Part shown: positions 46,482-58,669 of the stretch, in pieces
How positions within the stretch are numbered: the first letter of the stretch is position 1
Layout of the letters: each line of letters opens with the position of its first letter
NCBI GenBank assembly: GCA_016748015.1
Contig: JAAOMT010000566.1
Location: 247,908-311,907, forward strand
DNA from: Geosiphon pyriformis
Lineage: Eukaryota; Glomeromycota; Glomeromycetes; Archaeosporales; Geosiphonaceae
Length of the DNA: 64,000 bases
Direction of reading: 5' to 3'
Made by a program: the position numbers and the translations under genes
Notes under the pieces: generated by a model
What the model was told of the DNA's origin: nothing
The model's input: the letters and a program-made list of their open reading frames with translations, nothing else
The model's database searches: none

Positions 46482-48700
46482 GCTTTTTTTTTTAATTTTA
46501 TAATTATAACTGGTATTTTTTCTTTGGTATTTTACAAAATATTAACCAAAAAAGTTTTTTTTATTGTAAAAACAATTAAACAGAATGTTTTAGAAGCTTT
46601 TTTTTAATTAATAATAGCAAAAAACTATTTTTGAAGACTATTGTATTATTATTTTTTCTTTAACTAATTTTTTACTGATTAAAGTTTTCTTAAAGAGATA
46701 TACTTAAGTTAATTTTAATATAGTTTCTACTTTTTTTAAAGCCCAAAAGTGTTTAACAATAAGCCAATTAACAAATTAGTTTTTTTTATTATAATTTTTA
46801 TATCTAATACTATTAATATTATCTCTTTAAAAAATAATCAAAAAAATTAAAGATTCAAAAAAATAGAAGCAGTTACTTATTTTACTATTATTATACTGAA
46901 CTTTTTTGTAATTTCTAATAAAATCTTAAATAAGATTTCTATTATATCATCTAATTTATTATTTAAATAAACCAAAAATTAATCATTAATTGTGTTGTCA
47001 AAATATAATATCTTTTAGCAAATTATCACTAGTTTTAAAAGCAAAATAATAGTTTTTTATTAAATTATCTGTTTTTGGAAATTGAATTGACCAGATAAAA
47101 ATTGAATTAAATTCTTTACTGGTTTTTGGTTCTATTATTAATAGTGTTTAAGAAATTATTACAAATTGTTAAAAACTTTCTAAGTAAATAGTCTTTATTT
47201 TAATACTTAATATTACTTTTAAGATTAAATTAACTTATATTAAAGCTGTTTTTCGATCTGTACATGGTTTTTTAGATGCAAAATTAGTATTAAAAGACAA
47301 TATAAAGCTTTTTTGTATAGAATTTGCTTCTTAAAAGTCTTTAAAAACTGCTTTTTTAGTTGAGCTTATAAGCTTTATTTGTTTAGTTATTTTTAAAATT
47401 GCCAAGTTTTTGGTGGTTTTTAAGACTGATTTTTTTTTGTTGCTATTATAATACATAATGTGTCTTTAAGTGTATTTGCTGCTAATATTAAAACAATACT
47501 TAGTAAATTTAATAAGATTACTTATATTATGTTAAAGTTTATTAATGTTTGGCAATATATTATTGTTTATTTTAAAGAGTTAAATATTACTATATTTGTT
47601 TTGAATTATTAATTAATATTAGTGAGTAAAAATAGTATTAGAATTTTTTTTTTGATAAATCAAAATAAGATTATTTTATTTTGTAATAGATTTAAGACCA
47701 AGTTAGTTAATCTTTCTTTTGATTATACTGTCTTTAAAATCAATAATATAATCTCTTAGATTAATAATCAGACATGTTTTATTTTTTGTTCTTTTAATTT
47801 TGGTTATTGTTTCTGATTTGTTTTGGTTATGTTTAAATTTTAGACTGATTTAAATATAACAATAATCAAAACTGGTACATTATAAAAGTGTTATATTTGG
47901 TAAAAAACTTCTAATTGTTAATGCTGTTTTAAGTATTAAAAATAGATTATTTAATTGTAGACTGTAAAATGTTCTTACCTTTTCCTTTCAAAATTCCCAA
48001 AATATTTACATTACATTTTGTAAATGCTAAGCCTTATGTTAAAGCTTCTGTTTATTTGAGCTTTTCCAAATTTTTACCTTTAATGATTCTTGTTTTTCCT
48101 TTTGTGATTGTTGGAAATCCTTTGGTTTCTTTGTAATTAACCTTTTTAAAAGCTGATTTGGCCAAATTAACTATATTAATTGGATCTATTATTGAATCTG
48201 TTGATTTTTTGTTATTGTTTTTGAACAATTTATTAAAAAAAACCTCATTTCGAGCAGTGTTCTTAGTCTTAAGATCAATAAGATTCTGGTATATATAGAA
48301 GTCTTTAACAAGACTGTTGATAAGTTGAAATGCATTAAAAGCTGAATGTGATTATGATAATATTGACATGTTTGGTCTTTACATGAGTTTGTCTGCTGTT
48401 GATGATGATATGTTCTATCACTTTGGAAACATGAATCTGCTGATATTAAAGCTAATGTCTTTAAGACTGCCATTCTGTTTGAAATTGTTCAAAGGATGTC
48501 TTTTTTGGATAAGTTTTCTTCTAAAGTTGCAACGTAGTATAGCCTAAACTGGCTCGAATAGCTGGTTACATGTAGAAATCGCATGAACCACATTTAGCAA
48601 TGGAACACTTAGTTTGTTCCTAATTTCTAAATAGTGGTTGGACCGTACTCGTTAAACATATAATAAAATAATAATAATAATAATAATAATACTTTCTTAA
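46075..48700 (+). mobile_element. Decayed LINE-related element, ORF1-like part and 3' end only
   Basis: A+T-drifted relic. Around 47480-47585 the plus strand reads FAANIKTILSKFNKI and VWQYIIVYFK, aligned with AIEAVFSKFGKI and FWQKVLVKYE of ORF1 at about 40130-40210. The family 3' end follows at 48536-48665 with an AAT-type tail to about 48695. Only about 1 kb separates the two, against 5.9 kb in the full element, and no endonuclease or reverse transcriptase text is seen between. A 94-codon minus-strand frame at 48189-48473 is a shadow. The left boundary is not defined; 46075-47200 shows nothing recognisable. Confidence 0.65.
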
Positions 48701-50050
48701 TCAAAACAAAATATATTTTCATTTTTATAATTAAATTAATGTAATCTAATTTAGTTGTTTCAAAATCTTCACATTTCTTGCATGACTTCTAATTCTATTC
48801 TCTCAAGTTTAATATTTATCTCAAGACCAACGTGGTAAGAAATTCAAGAATGCTTTTGCATGTCAAAATGAAAAAAAAGCCAGATATAATAAGCCTAAAT
48901 TTAACTATTCGAGAGATCTTCTGATTTGCTTACCTGGTTTACAGACTCTTTTCCTATGAAATTATTATCATCCCAGTTGATGGTGTAATACTCCTTGTAT
49001 TATTGGTAACAAGTGAAAGGGAACAATAGTTTTGAGCTAGATTGACTTTCCAAAGGAATGTTAAAAAATCTGATATTTGGCACATGTTTTTTAATTGTCA
49101 ATGATGAACGATAGTAGTAAATACTACCAGAAATTCTCAATAAAAGAATTGTGAACTTAAATGATTGAATACTCGTAAGCCAATTTATAATTGTAAAGAA
49201 AAATGCCAACGCGTGAAATAATGCGTACGTAGACAAGGGAATGAAAAAGTAGAAATTTTTAGGGTGTCGAATACCTAGATCTTTGATTCCTGAATCAACA
49301 TAAAATGAGAAATCAGTTTATTATCGAGTTCAAAAAAAAGCTGCTAGGAATTCAATGAAAAAATGGAGAAACACCTCGCCTTGAAGTTTTTGTTGCAGAT
49401 TAGTATCTGCTACAAATAGAATAAATCTTTTAGAAACTTTGCATTTGATCAAAACTTTGTGAAAATCTTGCTAATCACTCAGAGACTTGAATTGGTGATC
49501 ACTTTTGGTCACTTGGTTTGCAAAAGGGTTATCATCCTCGTTAAATTAAGTACGCAGCTTAAAGTGACTGAAGAAAAAATTACCTCTGTTTTTTTCGCAA
49601 TGGCCTTCGTTCCTAGCATGATTATATTTTTGTTTAAAAGACAAACTTTCTAGACTTTATTGGCACCAGTTGTAAACTAAAAAATTTTCATGCAGAAACT
49701 CGGCGATCATGACGTATAGTGTTAGGATCATGATGACTAATTTACTCCCAAAAAGATTTTCGAAAAATTAAATTAATATACATGCTCTATTGAAAGCATT
49801 TAATAATAAATTCTAGCGGTGAAGTGCAACCTTCTCTACTTTGATGAATTGTCTATCTGTTCATATTAAACGCTAATTTATAAATCATTAACAGTCCTTC
49901 AAAAAAGTGAACAGCCTTTGTATTGCTTCAAGGTGATAGCATTATTAAAATAAAAGTTTTCTTCAATGAAATAGCGGCCGAATAGGTAATACCTCAAATA
50001 AATCGTCTATGCCTTCTAAAATCTGGCAATTCCTCACTTGTAATGAATCC
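48701..50050. other. Intergenic region, no gene seen
   Basis: Composition returns to that of host DNA after the LINE relic. Frames at 49000-49236 and 49459-49653 show no motif or splice support. The right end is the 3' flank of the 5-phosphatase gene. Confidence 0.45.
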
Positions 50051-53000
50051 CTATTCGGCACCAAAGTTATCTTCAAACTCTTCTTCATCTAGGGTTTCAT
50101 CAGTCAAAAAGTGCAACAAAAAGTTCTTTTTTCTTTGTGCATGTGAATCTAACACACGCTCAGTAGACTTTGAACGCAGCAAAACCGACCCAAGAACTAT
50201 TGCTAAATAAATAATCCAGTTATTTTCATATGAGAATAAAACCAGATTGGTCAAAATAATCGTTAATAATGTGATCATGAGTTAAAAATTACAGGCAATT
50301 ACTTTTAGAAATTTGGCCTACCAAGCATTTCAATACGAGCAAAATCTTTTTTCTTATTTTGACAAATTACCTCTCGTAAAAACGAGGTCACGTATATGAA
50401 CACGTTTGCATGAACGCTTGGTATTAACTCAATTACCTGTAAAATGTATATAATAAACATTGTAAATGAGATGAGAAAATGTAATAGGATTCTTCAATGT
50501 AAGTTTTTGATACCTCATGAGCGGCCAGTCGATTAGTCACATTTAAGCATTGATCGTACAAATGGTATGGGATCACAGGTTCTGGTAAGGACTCGAGAAA
50601 TCGAATCAGCGATTCAGCCATTGAATGAACCCCAATATTTTCACCAAGCCCATCTTGCGGAGGTGTTGTTAAGTTCTCGGAATAGGCGGTCAATATGGAG
50701 ATATCAGTCAAATGCTTTCCATGTTCATTAGGTGTAGCCTCGTCATCTTCATATCCGATAGGTGGGGGTGATGGTGCCTTCGGTGGCTGCTGAAGAAGCA
50801 GTTTGAGATCAAACTCCTCCCCAGTGTCCAAGCATTCCCGAATGTGTTTCATCATTGGTTGATGACCAGATACCAAAAATAAATCGTCCTGTGGTGGTTT
50901 TTCAAAAAATTAGTAACTTTCGAGATGAGTTTAGATTGATTTGAGAAATGAAGCCTACCAAATTTAGGCCATAGCGGCTGATAAAATCCAACATTCGCCA
51001 TATTTCTCTTGGGACACTTATCTGATGTTCAATGGGATATAAAGGCAGATGCTCCTGGTGAGTCCGCTTTATGGGCTTTGGCAGCCGCACTAGTCGTTCA
51101 AGGTTATTGGCAAAACATGTCGGCGTATAATTCCCATGTACTGATATGAAAAAGTCTTTGCCGTTTTCCAAATGCATAATTAAGATATCCTCCACTTTGC
51201 TACCGGCATTAAGAGCTGGTGCTGATATGTTATCAATTGCGACAATCAATTTTATTGCCTCTTTCTCTCCTATATGAATATAAGAAATCATTTTGAGAAC
51301 ATTAGGCCAAAAATTTGGCTATAAATTTAAGGTTTGTTTGATAGATTACCAGGAATGATGTATCCTTGTGCAGGCTCAATACTTAACCAAGGTTGACAAA
51401 TGTGTCGTTCATCCATTTTAGGAACAAATTTGAACTTTAAAATTACCTGCCCAGTATTTTCTATTGTGACAATTTTTGTCTGCGGTTCTCCAAAATATTG
51501 AAGGTCACCATAGTCAAATACCGAGCAAGAAATTTTTGCATCTGGCATATTATCATTTTCGAATTTATCTAGCTCCCGAACAATGCTACTATGGACCTCA
51601 TTATACTTGTAGGGTATAATTTTTTTAATCTATAATTGAGGGAATCAATTAATAATTAATTTTGGTGCGAATGCTTTTGTAATATAATCGGAAATTAAAC
51701 TAATGTTGGCTAACCTTCATATTGAAGACAGCACTAACAGGTTTATGATCACTTTGTGTGATTTCCATGTGACTTCGATATGCGAGTTGTTGAATGCCGT
51801 TATTTTCTTTACTTCGCCATAATATTCGGTCTGTCCATGCAGGAGCCCTGTTCTTCTCACTTGAGTAGAAGTACATGTAGAAATATTTAGAATGGCTGAA
51901 AAATATGACCTTTTCACTTTTTACATAGCTAAATTACCTTGAATCCCAATTATTTGTTCTAACATCATATTTATATGTTGGAGCAAAAGTAATTTGACCC
52001 TCTTCAAATTCATCAAAGGCCCATTTATTTTTCCTTTGAATCCCAAGCTATGTTAAGCCCAGAGTGAATTAAGATTTAGATCAATCTTAGAGTGGATAAT
52101 CGAATTTGAGCAAAAAATTTACTCATAAAACACCTAGACATACCTGATCGAATTTGAGCAACACATCTATCTCTTTCTTTGACCAAAGATCCTTAATTTC
52201 ATATTCAGGCAAAGCTTCAATACGATAATTCAAGTCACCCATCCAAATCAGATGGCTAATATTTACAGTTTGTTTTAGCTCACTTAATCAAATAAAATAG
52301 CGTATAATATTAAAAGTCAGTTTTGCGCATACTCTGAATCGAAAATCGAGAAAGCCTTTCCCTGAACAGCTCCATATGATCCACTCATGCCAACCATCCC
52401 TCCTATATTATTGACAGCTGCGGATAAGACACCCGGTGTTGAAGGTAAACCACCGGTCAGCCCAATATTTGAAGAGGTTGTTGAAGTTGAAGATATCGGT
52501 ATTGGGTTTATGGGTGAGATTGGAGACGAAGGTAATGGATATAGAGGATTGATTGGAAAAGAAATTCGTCGACAAATCTCAAGATAGTCTTGATTCCGTC
52601 GCTGAACTTGATTATCATCGGCTGCCAGATGACAATTAACAAAACATATCGTCGTATCATGAAATCTCATTCGAATTGAGACACCACCTTTATTTCCCTA
52701 TAATTTGTTGAATTAATTAGTAATTTTATGACTGGTTAAAGTTAAGAGAAATTTGGCTTAACGGTAAATTGTCAAATACAGGCTAATCAGATTCAATAAC
52801 GTAACTAATCCGTCAAATAAGGAGGGGTAACGCTTAAGGATGCTGATTCAACTTTCATAATCTTACCAAAAATCATCATACCATCATGCCCATTATCCCA
52901 ACTCCAGCAGAATCAGTTTGGATATCTTTGACAATAGTAAAATGTTCTTTCTTCACAAAAATCATAAGTAACATTCCAATTAATTGTTTGGACATTATCT

Positions 53001-53517
53001 GTTAAAATATTTTATTAAAATTCATATATATAAAATTTCAAACCCCATTTTTCTTAAATAAATCTTGCCTTCCAATAATTATTCGCTCTACCTCCCAATC
53101 CATGAGCTACGGCGCTAGTCCAATCCTCCTCTCTTGTACTATCATAGAGGAGAAATGCCTCGGCACTTAAATCTAACTCTTGAAAACTTTGTTCGTAAAA
53201 TTTTATATGATCAGCGCCATGGAGAGAATTCACCAAAAAAAAAATTAAAGAAAATGTCTCTTATTCTCACCCTATTGCATAAATGTCTGGCTCTGTTTCA
53301 CACGCAAGCCAGGTGTCAAGTATGTCTGATGCAAACTTGCCATTTACGTTCCAAGTCGCAGCAAATACACTTCGGGATATTATTTGATATGTTTTTGGAA
53401 AAGAAATTCTAAATGCAACTTTCAAACAAAAAGGATTTAAATTTCTTACGATATTGTTTGCTGTTCGATGAACTCTGCTTCTCGCTCCAGCATACGCTTA
53501 GCCACATAGTCACTCAT
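50051..53517 (-). CDS. OCRL/INPP5B-like inositol polyphosphate 5-phosphatase, 13 exons
   Basis: Removes the 5-phosphate of phosphoinositides such as PI(4,5)P2 on endosomal/Golgi membranes. Exons on the minus strand: 53517-53450, 53369-53271, 53186-53069, 52998-52882, 52697-52333, 52255-52144, 52047-51938, 51859-51715, 51629-51350, 51269-50959, 50888-50514, 50436-50322, 50202-50051; 788 residues. Catalytic motifs in order: [55 protein letters not shown] (to about 374). ASH domain about 395-515 ([44 protein letters not shown]). RhoGAP-like domain about 545-785 ([31 protein letters not shown]), with DDLFLVSG where active GAPs have an Arg. Intron 3 is GC-AG (TGGAAG|GCAAG). A Pro/Ser-rich insert splits the catalytic domain. 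The N-terminal PH domain of animal OCRL is absent. Confidence 0.92.
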
Positions 53518-55722
53518 AGTTGAAAATGGAAGGCTTAATGAAGTACTAGTCCACGGCAGCGAGAGGTAAATATCATAGTTTGATCATTTGGCTTATTGTA
53601 CAGTTACATTAAAGAATTTCCTTTTTGCGATAAATCTTTCTGAGTGTGACGAAAATGTGGTACAATAATTTTGGGAAATTTATTAAAATTTAAAAATAAA
53701 TATTTTATGTCAAGGTTTTATTAATTAATACTTAATAATTCAATTTGCTTTTGTTGTTAAAATTTTTGCTTCTGAAAATATTTAAAGATTATAACTATTT
53801 TTTCTTGGAAGTAAAATTTGTTCCAAAGCTATCCGAATTTTAATAATGACAGTTCTAATTTTGAAATCAACCAATTTTAATAATATTGTTGGTCTTTAAA
53901 TTAATTTCGGAAATTATTTTAAAAGAATTAATTCTGAACCTGACAAGATTATAATGATAAATTAGTTTCAACTCGTAAAATTATTAATTTTAAACAAAAA
54001 ATTAATTTCAAAAGTGATTTTGTTTTTTTTTATTTATAGTTTGAATAAAATAAATTTGAATAATTGCATTTATTTTAAGTGTTAAAACTTTTCAACCATT
54101 AATTAATACATTTTTTGAAAAACGCCTTTTTTTATACTTTTTTAAAAAATATTGTTAAAGTTTAATATCATTATTTTGACAAATTTTCAATTATTAAAGA
54201 AAGTATAATTTAATTATTATATTTAATTATGTAAATTATTACAAATTTGATTACCAATAAAGAAACAATTAATAAAAAATTTGAAATAATATTATAATCC
54301 AAAGTTAATAGTAGAGATTAAGCATAATTTTATGATAATTTTTGGTTTAAATTTCAATTAATCACAGCATTTTAAGTCTAGATTTCTATTGAAAAAGAAG
54401 ATAAATAAAAATACCCAAAATAAACAAATATAATTTATTTCCGTTTTTTGTTAATAATAATTTGGCTTCAAAGTGATTTTATGAGATTTTTTATTATAAT
54501 TTTTTGTTTTGATTTACCAAAAAAATTTTCACTTGGTTATAAGTAAATAATTTTAAATTTATTATCAAATATACAACCTAATTAAAATACTTAAATACTT
54601 TATTTTTTATATTTAACTTCTATTTAAAAAAATATAATAAAAAAATTTTTAATTTTATGTTTTAAATAATTATTTAATATTGTTAAAAAAAATTTTTTTA
54701 TGTTAATTGAATTATTTTTATTTTTTATTGTATTATCTATGTGTTTTGATTATTTTATTTTATTTTTATTTATGCAATTGGACTACACTTTGTTAAAGCA
54801 TAAAGAAAAAAATTTACATTAAAAGTTAAAAAAAATTTTATTTGTCTTAACTAAATATAGTTTTATTAAAATCTATAACTTATGTTTTTCAGCAACATAT
54901 AACTAACTTAAATCAATTTACTTATTTATTTTTTAAATTAATATTTAATACTTTAATCTTATCAAAATATTTGGTTTATTCTTTACAAGTTTTAATAATT
55001 ATTTTTTAATTGTTTTTTTATTTAATTTTATTTTATTTTTATAATTAATAACAAATAATTTATAATTTTTAAAGTATTTTTAAGTCTTTTATTTGTTTTT
55101 AAATTGGTTAAAATTCTTAAGCATAATAGTACTAAATTAATAATATATTCAATTTAAATTTTTAAAGAAACAAAACAATATTTAAATATTTATAGCAAAA
55201 TTAACTTAAACAACCAAAAAAAAGCAACCAAATTTATAAAAAATTTAATTTTTGTAATTATAAATTTAATAACAACAAATAAATTTTGCAACTTAAATTT
55301 AAAAAAACTAATTTAAATTTATAAGTTTTATTGGCAAAACAGCTAAAAAACTAGAATAAAACATTATTAAAAAAACAAAAATTAGCATAAAATATGAATT
55401 TAATAAAAAAAATTTAAATACAACAGAAAACTTGAAAATTTTTTAATAAAAACAACAAAAATAGTTTTACAAACAAAAATCAAATAATTTAGTATTAATA
55501 TTAAAAGTTTTTTATCAAATATATCTTTTATATAAAGTATTAATATTATTAATAATTTTTTTATTTTAAACTTTTTTAAAATTTAAAATAAAAATTATAA
55601 ATTATTAATAATAATAAATATTAAAAAATTAAAAAATAAATCAAGTTTAATTACCAACTTAAAACATTAAATTATTAATTTAAAAAACTATACAACCAAA
55701 AAAAATTAATTAATTTAGTCAT
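53518..55722. other. Intergenic A+T-rich block with a LINE 3' end relic
   Basis: 53518-53640 should hold the 5-phosphatase promoter. From about 53660 the sequence is very A+T-rich without coding frames. A short match to the LINE 3' end sits at 54771-54805. Confidence 0.55.
54771..54805 (+). mobile_element. Short LINE-family 3' end relic
   Basis: TGCAATTGGACTACACTTTGTTAAA corresponds to AGCAATTGGGCTACACTTATTAAA at 46022-46045. The body upstream is too decayed to read. Confidence 0.55.
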
Positions 55723-56520
55723 TGTTACAAGTAACTATTTCTGGTGTTGGATTAAGTAACAAATCCGTAACTTGGTACTCAAATCTAGTTGTAGTTAATA
55801 GTAATCTGAAGGTTTGTGTCTGAAGGATTTGTATCCAAAGAGTTTGGTTGAGTTCTTTGTATAATAAACAGAGATTCAATGGTAATAGTTTTATCCATAG
55901 CTTCTCAAAACTGCAGTTTCATCAATTTCTTTCTCAGCTTAATGGCCGGTATTTCTCTTGATAAGCTATTCTCAATTAAGTGTTCTACTCTTATTTCTGG
56001 GTCTTTTACCAGTCACGTTTATCCTGATGTCAGTACCTCATGTGTTAATTCTCAATAGAATTAGTAAACAACAATAAAATCAAAGCAAGAAATAAAAAAA
56101 ATAAAAAAAAATAAAAAAAGAAAGAAATAAGCCAAGACAATTTGCAAGTTAGTATTCTGTTAATAGCCATGATCAAGAGCTATTGTTCCAGTATAGTTAA
56201 GTATCAATTACTATCAACATGAAGTGTTGATAGTGGCAGCAGGTTTGAGATAACAAACAGTTATTTATTTGTGGTTTGGAAAGTTGTCTAGATGAAATTT
56301 AAATTGAGAGGTCTGTCTTTTTAGCTTCTAATCCTACTGCTATATATACATAATTGAGATTCCTCAATTCCTCAATTTTTTACAACAGGAATCCTGAGAT
56401 TTCTGAAATTTTGCAATTTCTTTGAGAAAAATCCTGAAATTCTACATTTTACTATGTTTACTTCTGATTGGTTAATAACTATGCTAATATATATTCCCTA
56501 TATTTCTATGAGTAATATTA
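55723..56520 (-). repeat. Putative 3' LTR of the Ty3/gypsy element
   Basis: The right border is set by a polypurine tract (AAAAGGAGGGAA on the minus strand, 56532-56521). The left border is placed at TGTTAC (55723), where A+T-rich host DNA changes abruptly to mixed sequence. On the element strand it would begin TA (expected TG, one transition away) and end CA. About 800 bases. A possible TATA box (TATATATA, 56341-56348) lies inside. There is no second LTR in the window for comparison. Confidence 0.5.
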
Positions 56521-56532
56521 TTCCCTCCTTTT
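56521..56532 (-). promoter_or_regulatory. Polypurine tract
   Basis: Element-strand AAAAGGAGGGAA directly before the LTR; primes plus-strand DNA synthesis in LTR elements. Confidence 0.55.
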
Positions 56533-57749
56533 AATATTGAGCTCTGTCAAAATCTAACTCTGTTAATTCCCCTTCTTGAAGTATTTCCTGAATTTTATTT
56601 TCGAGAATTACTTATGTTATTTGAGTCTGTAATTCTTCAAATTGAGTGTTGGTAATCTTTCCTAATTGATTACTGGTAATTGTATCCATTACTTTGTTGA
56701 GTAAGATTTCTGGTCGATCCTAAAATGCTGTGTGTATTCAGTATATGGCTCGGGCCTGTGTGAATAAGTTGTTCTTTTCCACAAAATGTTCTAATTGTTG
56801 TAGTATTCTTGTGTTGAATAATCGCTTTGTTTTATCTATATATAGATTCTGGATATTCACGTGTTGTCCCAAGTAAAAATAACAATAGTTTCTTGGAAAT
56901 TGTTGTATCCACCAATTCCAAGTTTTTTTAGTCAACTCTTGGTATAGTGACTCTTTTGTCAACTCTTTTATTGCTAATTTTACTTTTGCAATGATTTTGT
57001 TAATAGTATTTTCTGTTTTCTTCTGTGTTTTATGTGGTGATGTCTTTCTAGTGTCTTGATATCAGATGGTTTGTTAATTAATTGTAATTTCCATCTCTTG
57101 GTGTTGAATTAATTAAAAGAGTTGTTATGCTAGTAAGTAGATGTTGTCTGTAATTTCCATTTTTCTGATATTTCTTGTCGCGTCTATCATGTCTTTATAT
57201 ATTTTTTGATGGATTAATTTAACGTGTTGTTGTTAATGATGATGATTGGTTCCAGATCTCATGGAATTTTCTCTGGTTGGGCTAGTATCTTCTGTACTCC
57301 TAATTGTGGAATATTATTGGTGGATGTTGGTATAATGTTGTGGTATGGTTTTAGTCGATCTCTATGTGCTGTTTTGGTTAAGATTTTGTTATCCAGTCTT
57401 AATTTATAAGCTCTATTCTTTAGAATTTTTTCTATGTGAAATGGTCCATTCTATTTGGGGTCAAATTTTCCACTCCATTGTTTTTTTGCTTTGGTATAAT
57501 ATAAGAGTACTTTGTCTTCAATCTTGAATTCAACTGGTTTGTCTGGTAGTTGATTATCATGTCTTTCTTTTTGTTTCTCTTGTGACTTTTGTATATTATC
57601 AGCTGCTCTTTTTCATTTGTTTTCCAATGTTTCCATTAAGTCATATGTCTTCTTAACAATGTTTCTTGAAAATTTTCTTCTGTTATTGGTTCAGTTGGAT
57701 ATGTGTTAACCTTTATCTCAACTGGTAATATTGCTGTTCTACTATATAT

Positions 57750-58400
57750 TAATTCAAATAATGTTGCTTGTATGGTGTCTTACTTTATTGTCCGATAAGC
57801 AAATAATACTGATGGTATGAACAAATTCTATTCATTCTGGTTTTCTTGGCTGAGTTTTACTATTGCTTTACACAATATTCTATTAAATCTTTCAACTAAT
57901 CCATTGGTTTGTGGATGGTATGGTGATGATAATAGTCTCTTAATTCCGAATTTTTGGCTTAGTTCTCCTAATGTTCTATTCACAAAATAGGTTCCTTGGT
58001 CTAATAATAGTTCTTTTGAACATCCATGTCAACAAATCAGATCTTGATGGACAAATTCGGCAATGGATTCTACATCCGCTCTTTGAATTGCTTTGGCTTC
58101 TGGTCTTTTAGTAAGATAGTCTATGGCTACTGCAATATATATGTTGCCTCTGCTAGTAATTGTCAATGGTCTAACTAAATCGATTTCAATATGGTCAAAT
58201 GGTTGTCCCACTTTGATTGGTTTCAATGGTTCGCTGGGTCTTGTTCCTCTTCTTCTTTGACAAGCATCACAATTTTGCACATATTAAATAATATCTGGAT
58301 ACATTAATGGCCAATAGTATCTCTTTCTGGTTCTTTCCATGGTTGCTTCTTTATGAAAATGTCCTGCAGTTGGATTTGAGTGTATGTTAAACAGTATTGT
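57750..58400 (-). pseudogene. Integrase region of the Ty3/gypsy element
   Basis: The zinc-binding HHCC part is visible: HSNPTAGHFHKEA, then NCDACQRRRGTRPSEPL with a stop (TAA) just before it. The core follows (FDHIEIDLVRPL, IAVAIDYLTKRPEAKA), then a TGA at about 58027, and beyond it text matching the second half of the core down to SPYHPQTNG-LVERF-like sequence near 57900. Only 58280-58029 is open. Confidence 0.8.
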
Positions 58401-58669
58401 CTTCTTTTCTGGTTCTGTAATTACTCTGGTTGGTTGATCTGAATCTTTTCTATTTTTCCAATAAAGTATATTTTGGTAAGTGATAAAATATTTGGATTGT
58501 TGTTTGATTCTCTTTTGTTCCAGTTGAGATAATTTCTTCTTGAACTGTTAAGTATCTATATAATGTTAAAGTTGTTGATATTTTTGTGTGTTCATCTTTT
58601 GTTATATTTTCATGAGTATTGTTTTGGTTTTGTTATATTTTTGGGTTGAAATGTTCTTAAATTTGTTTC

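Noticed and set aside
47000-48500. Mitochondrial DNA insertion, because of the A+T content
   Set aside because: ORF1-like text and the LINE 3' end explain this block; no mitochondrial gene is recognisable.
53054-53236. 60-codon protein starting [10 protein letters not shown]
   Set aside because: Its first codons are intron; only the part from FQELDL to YWK is exon 3 of the 5-phosphatase.
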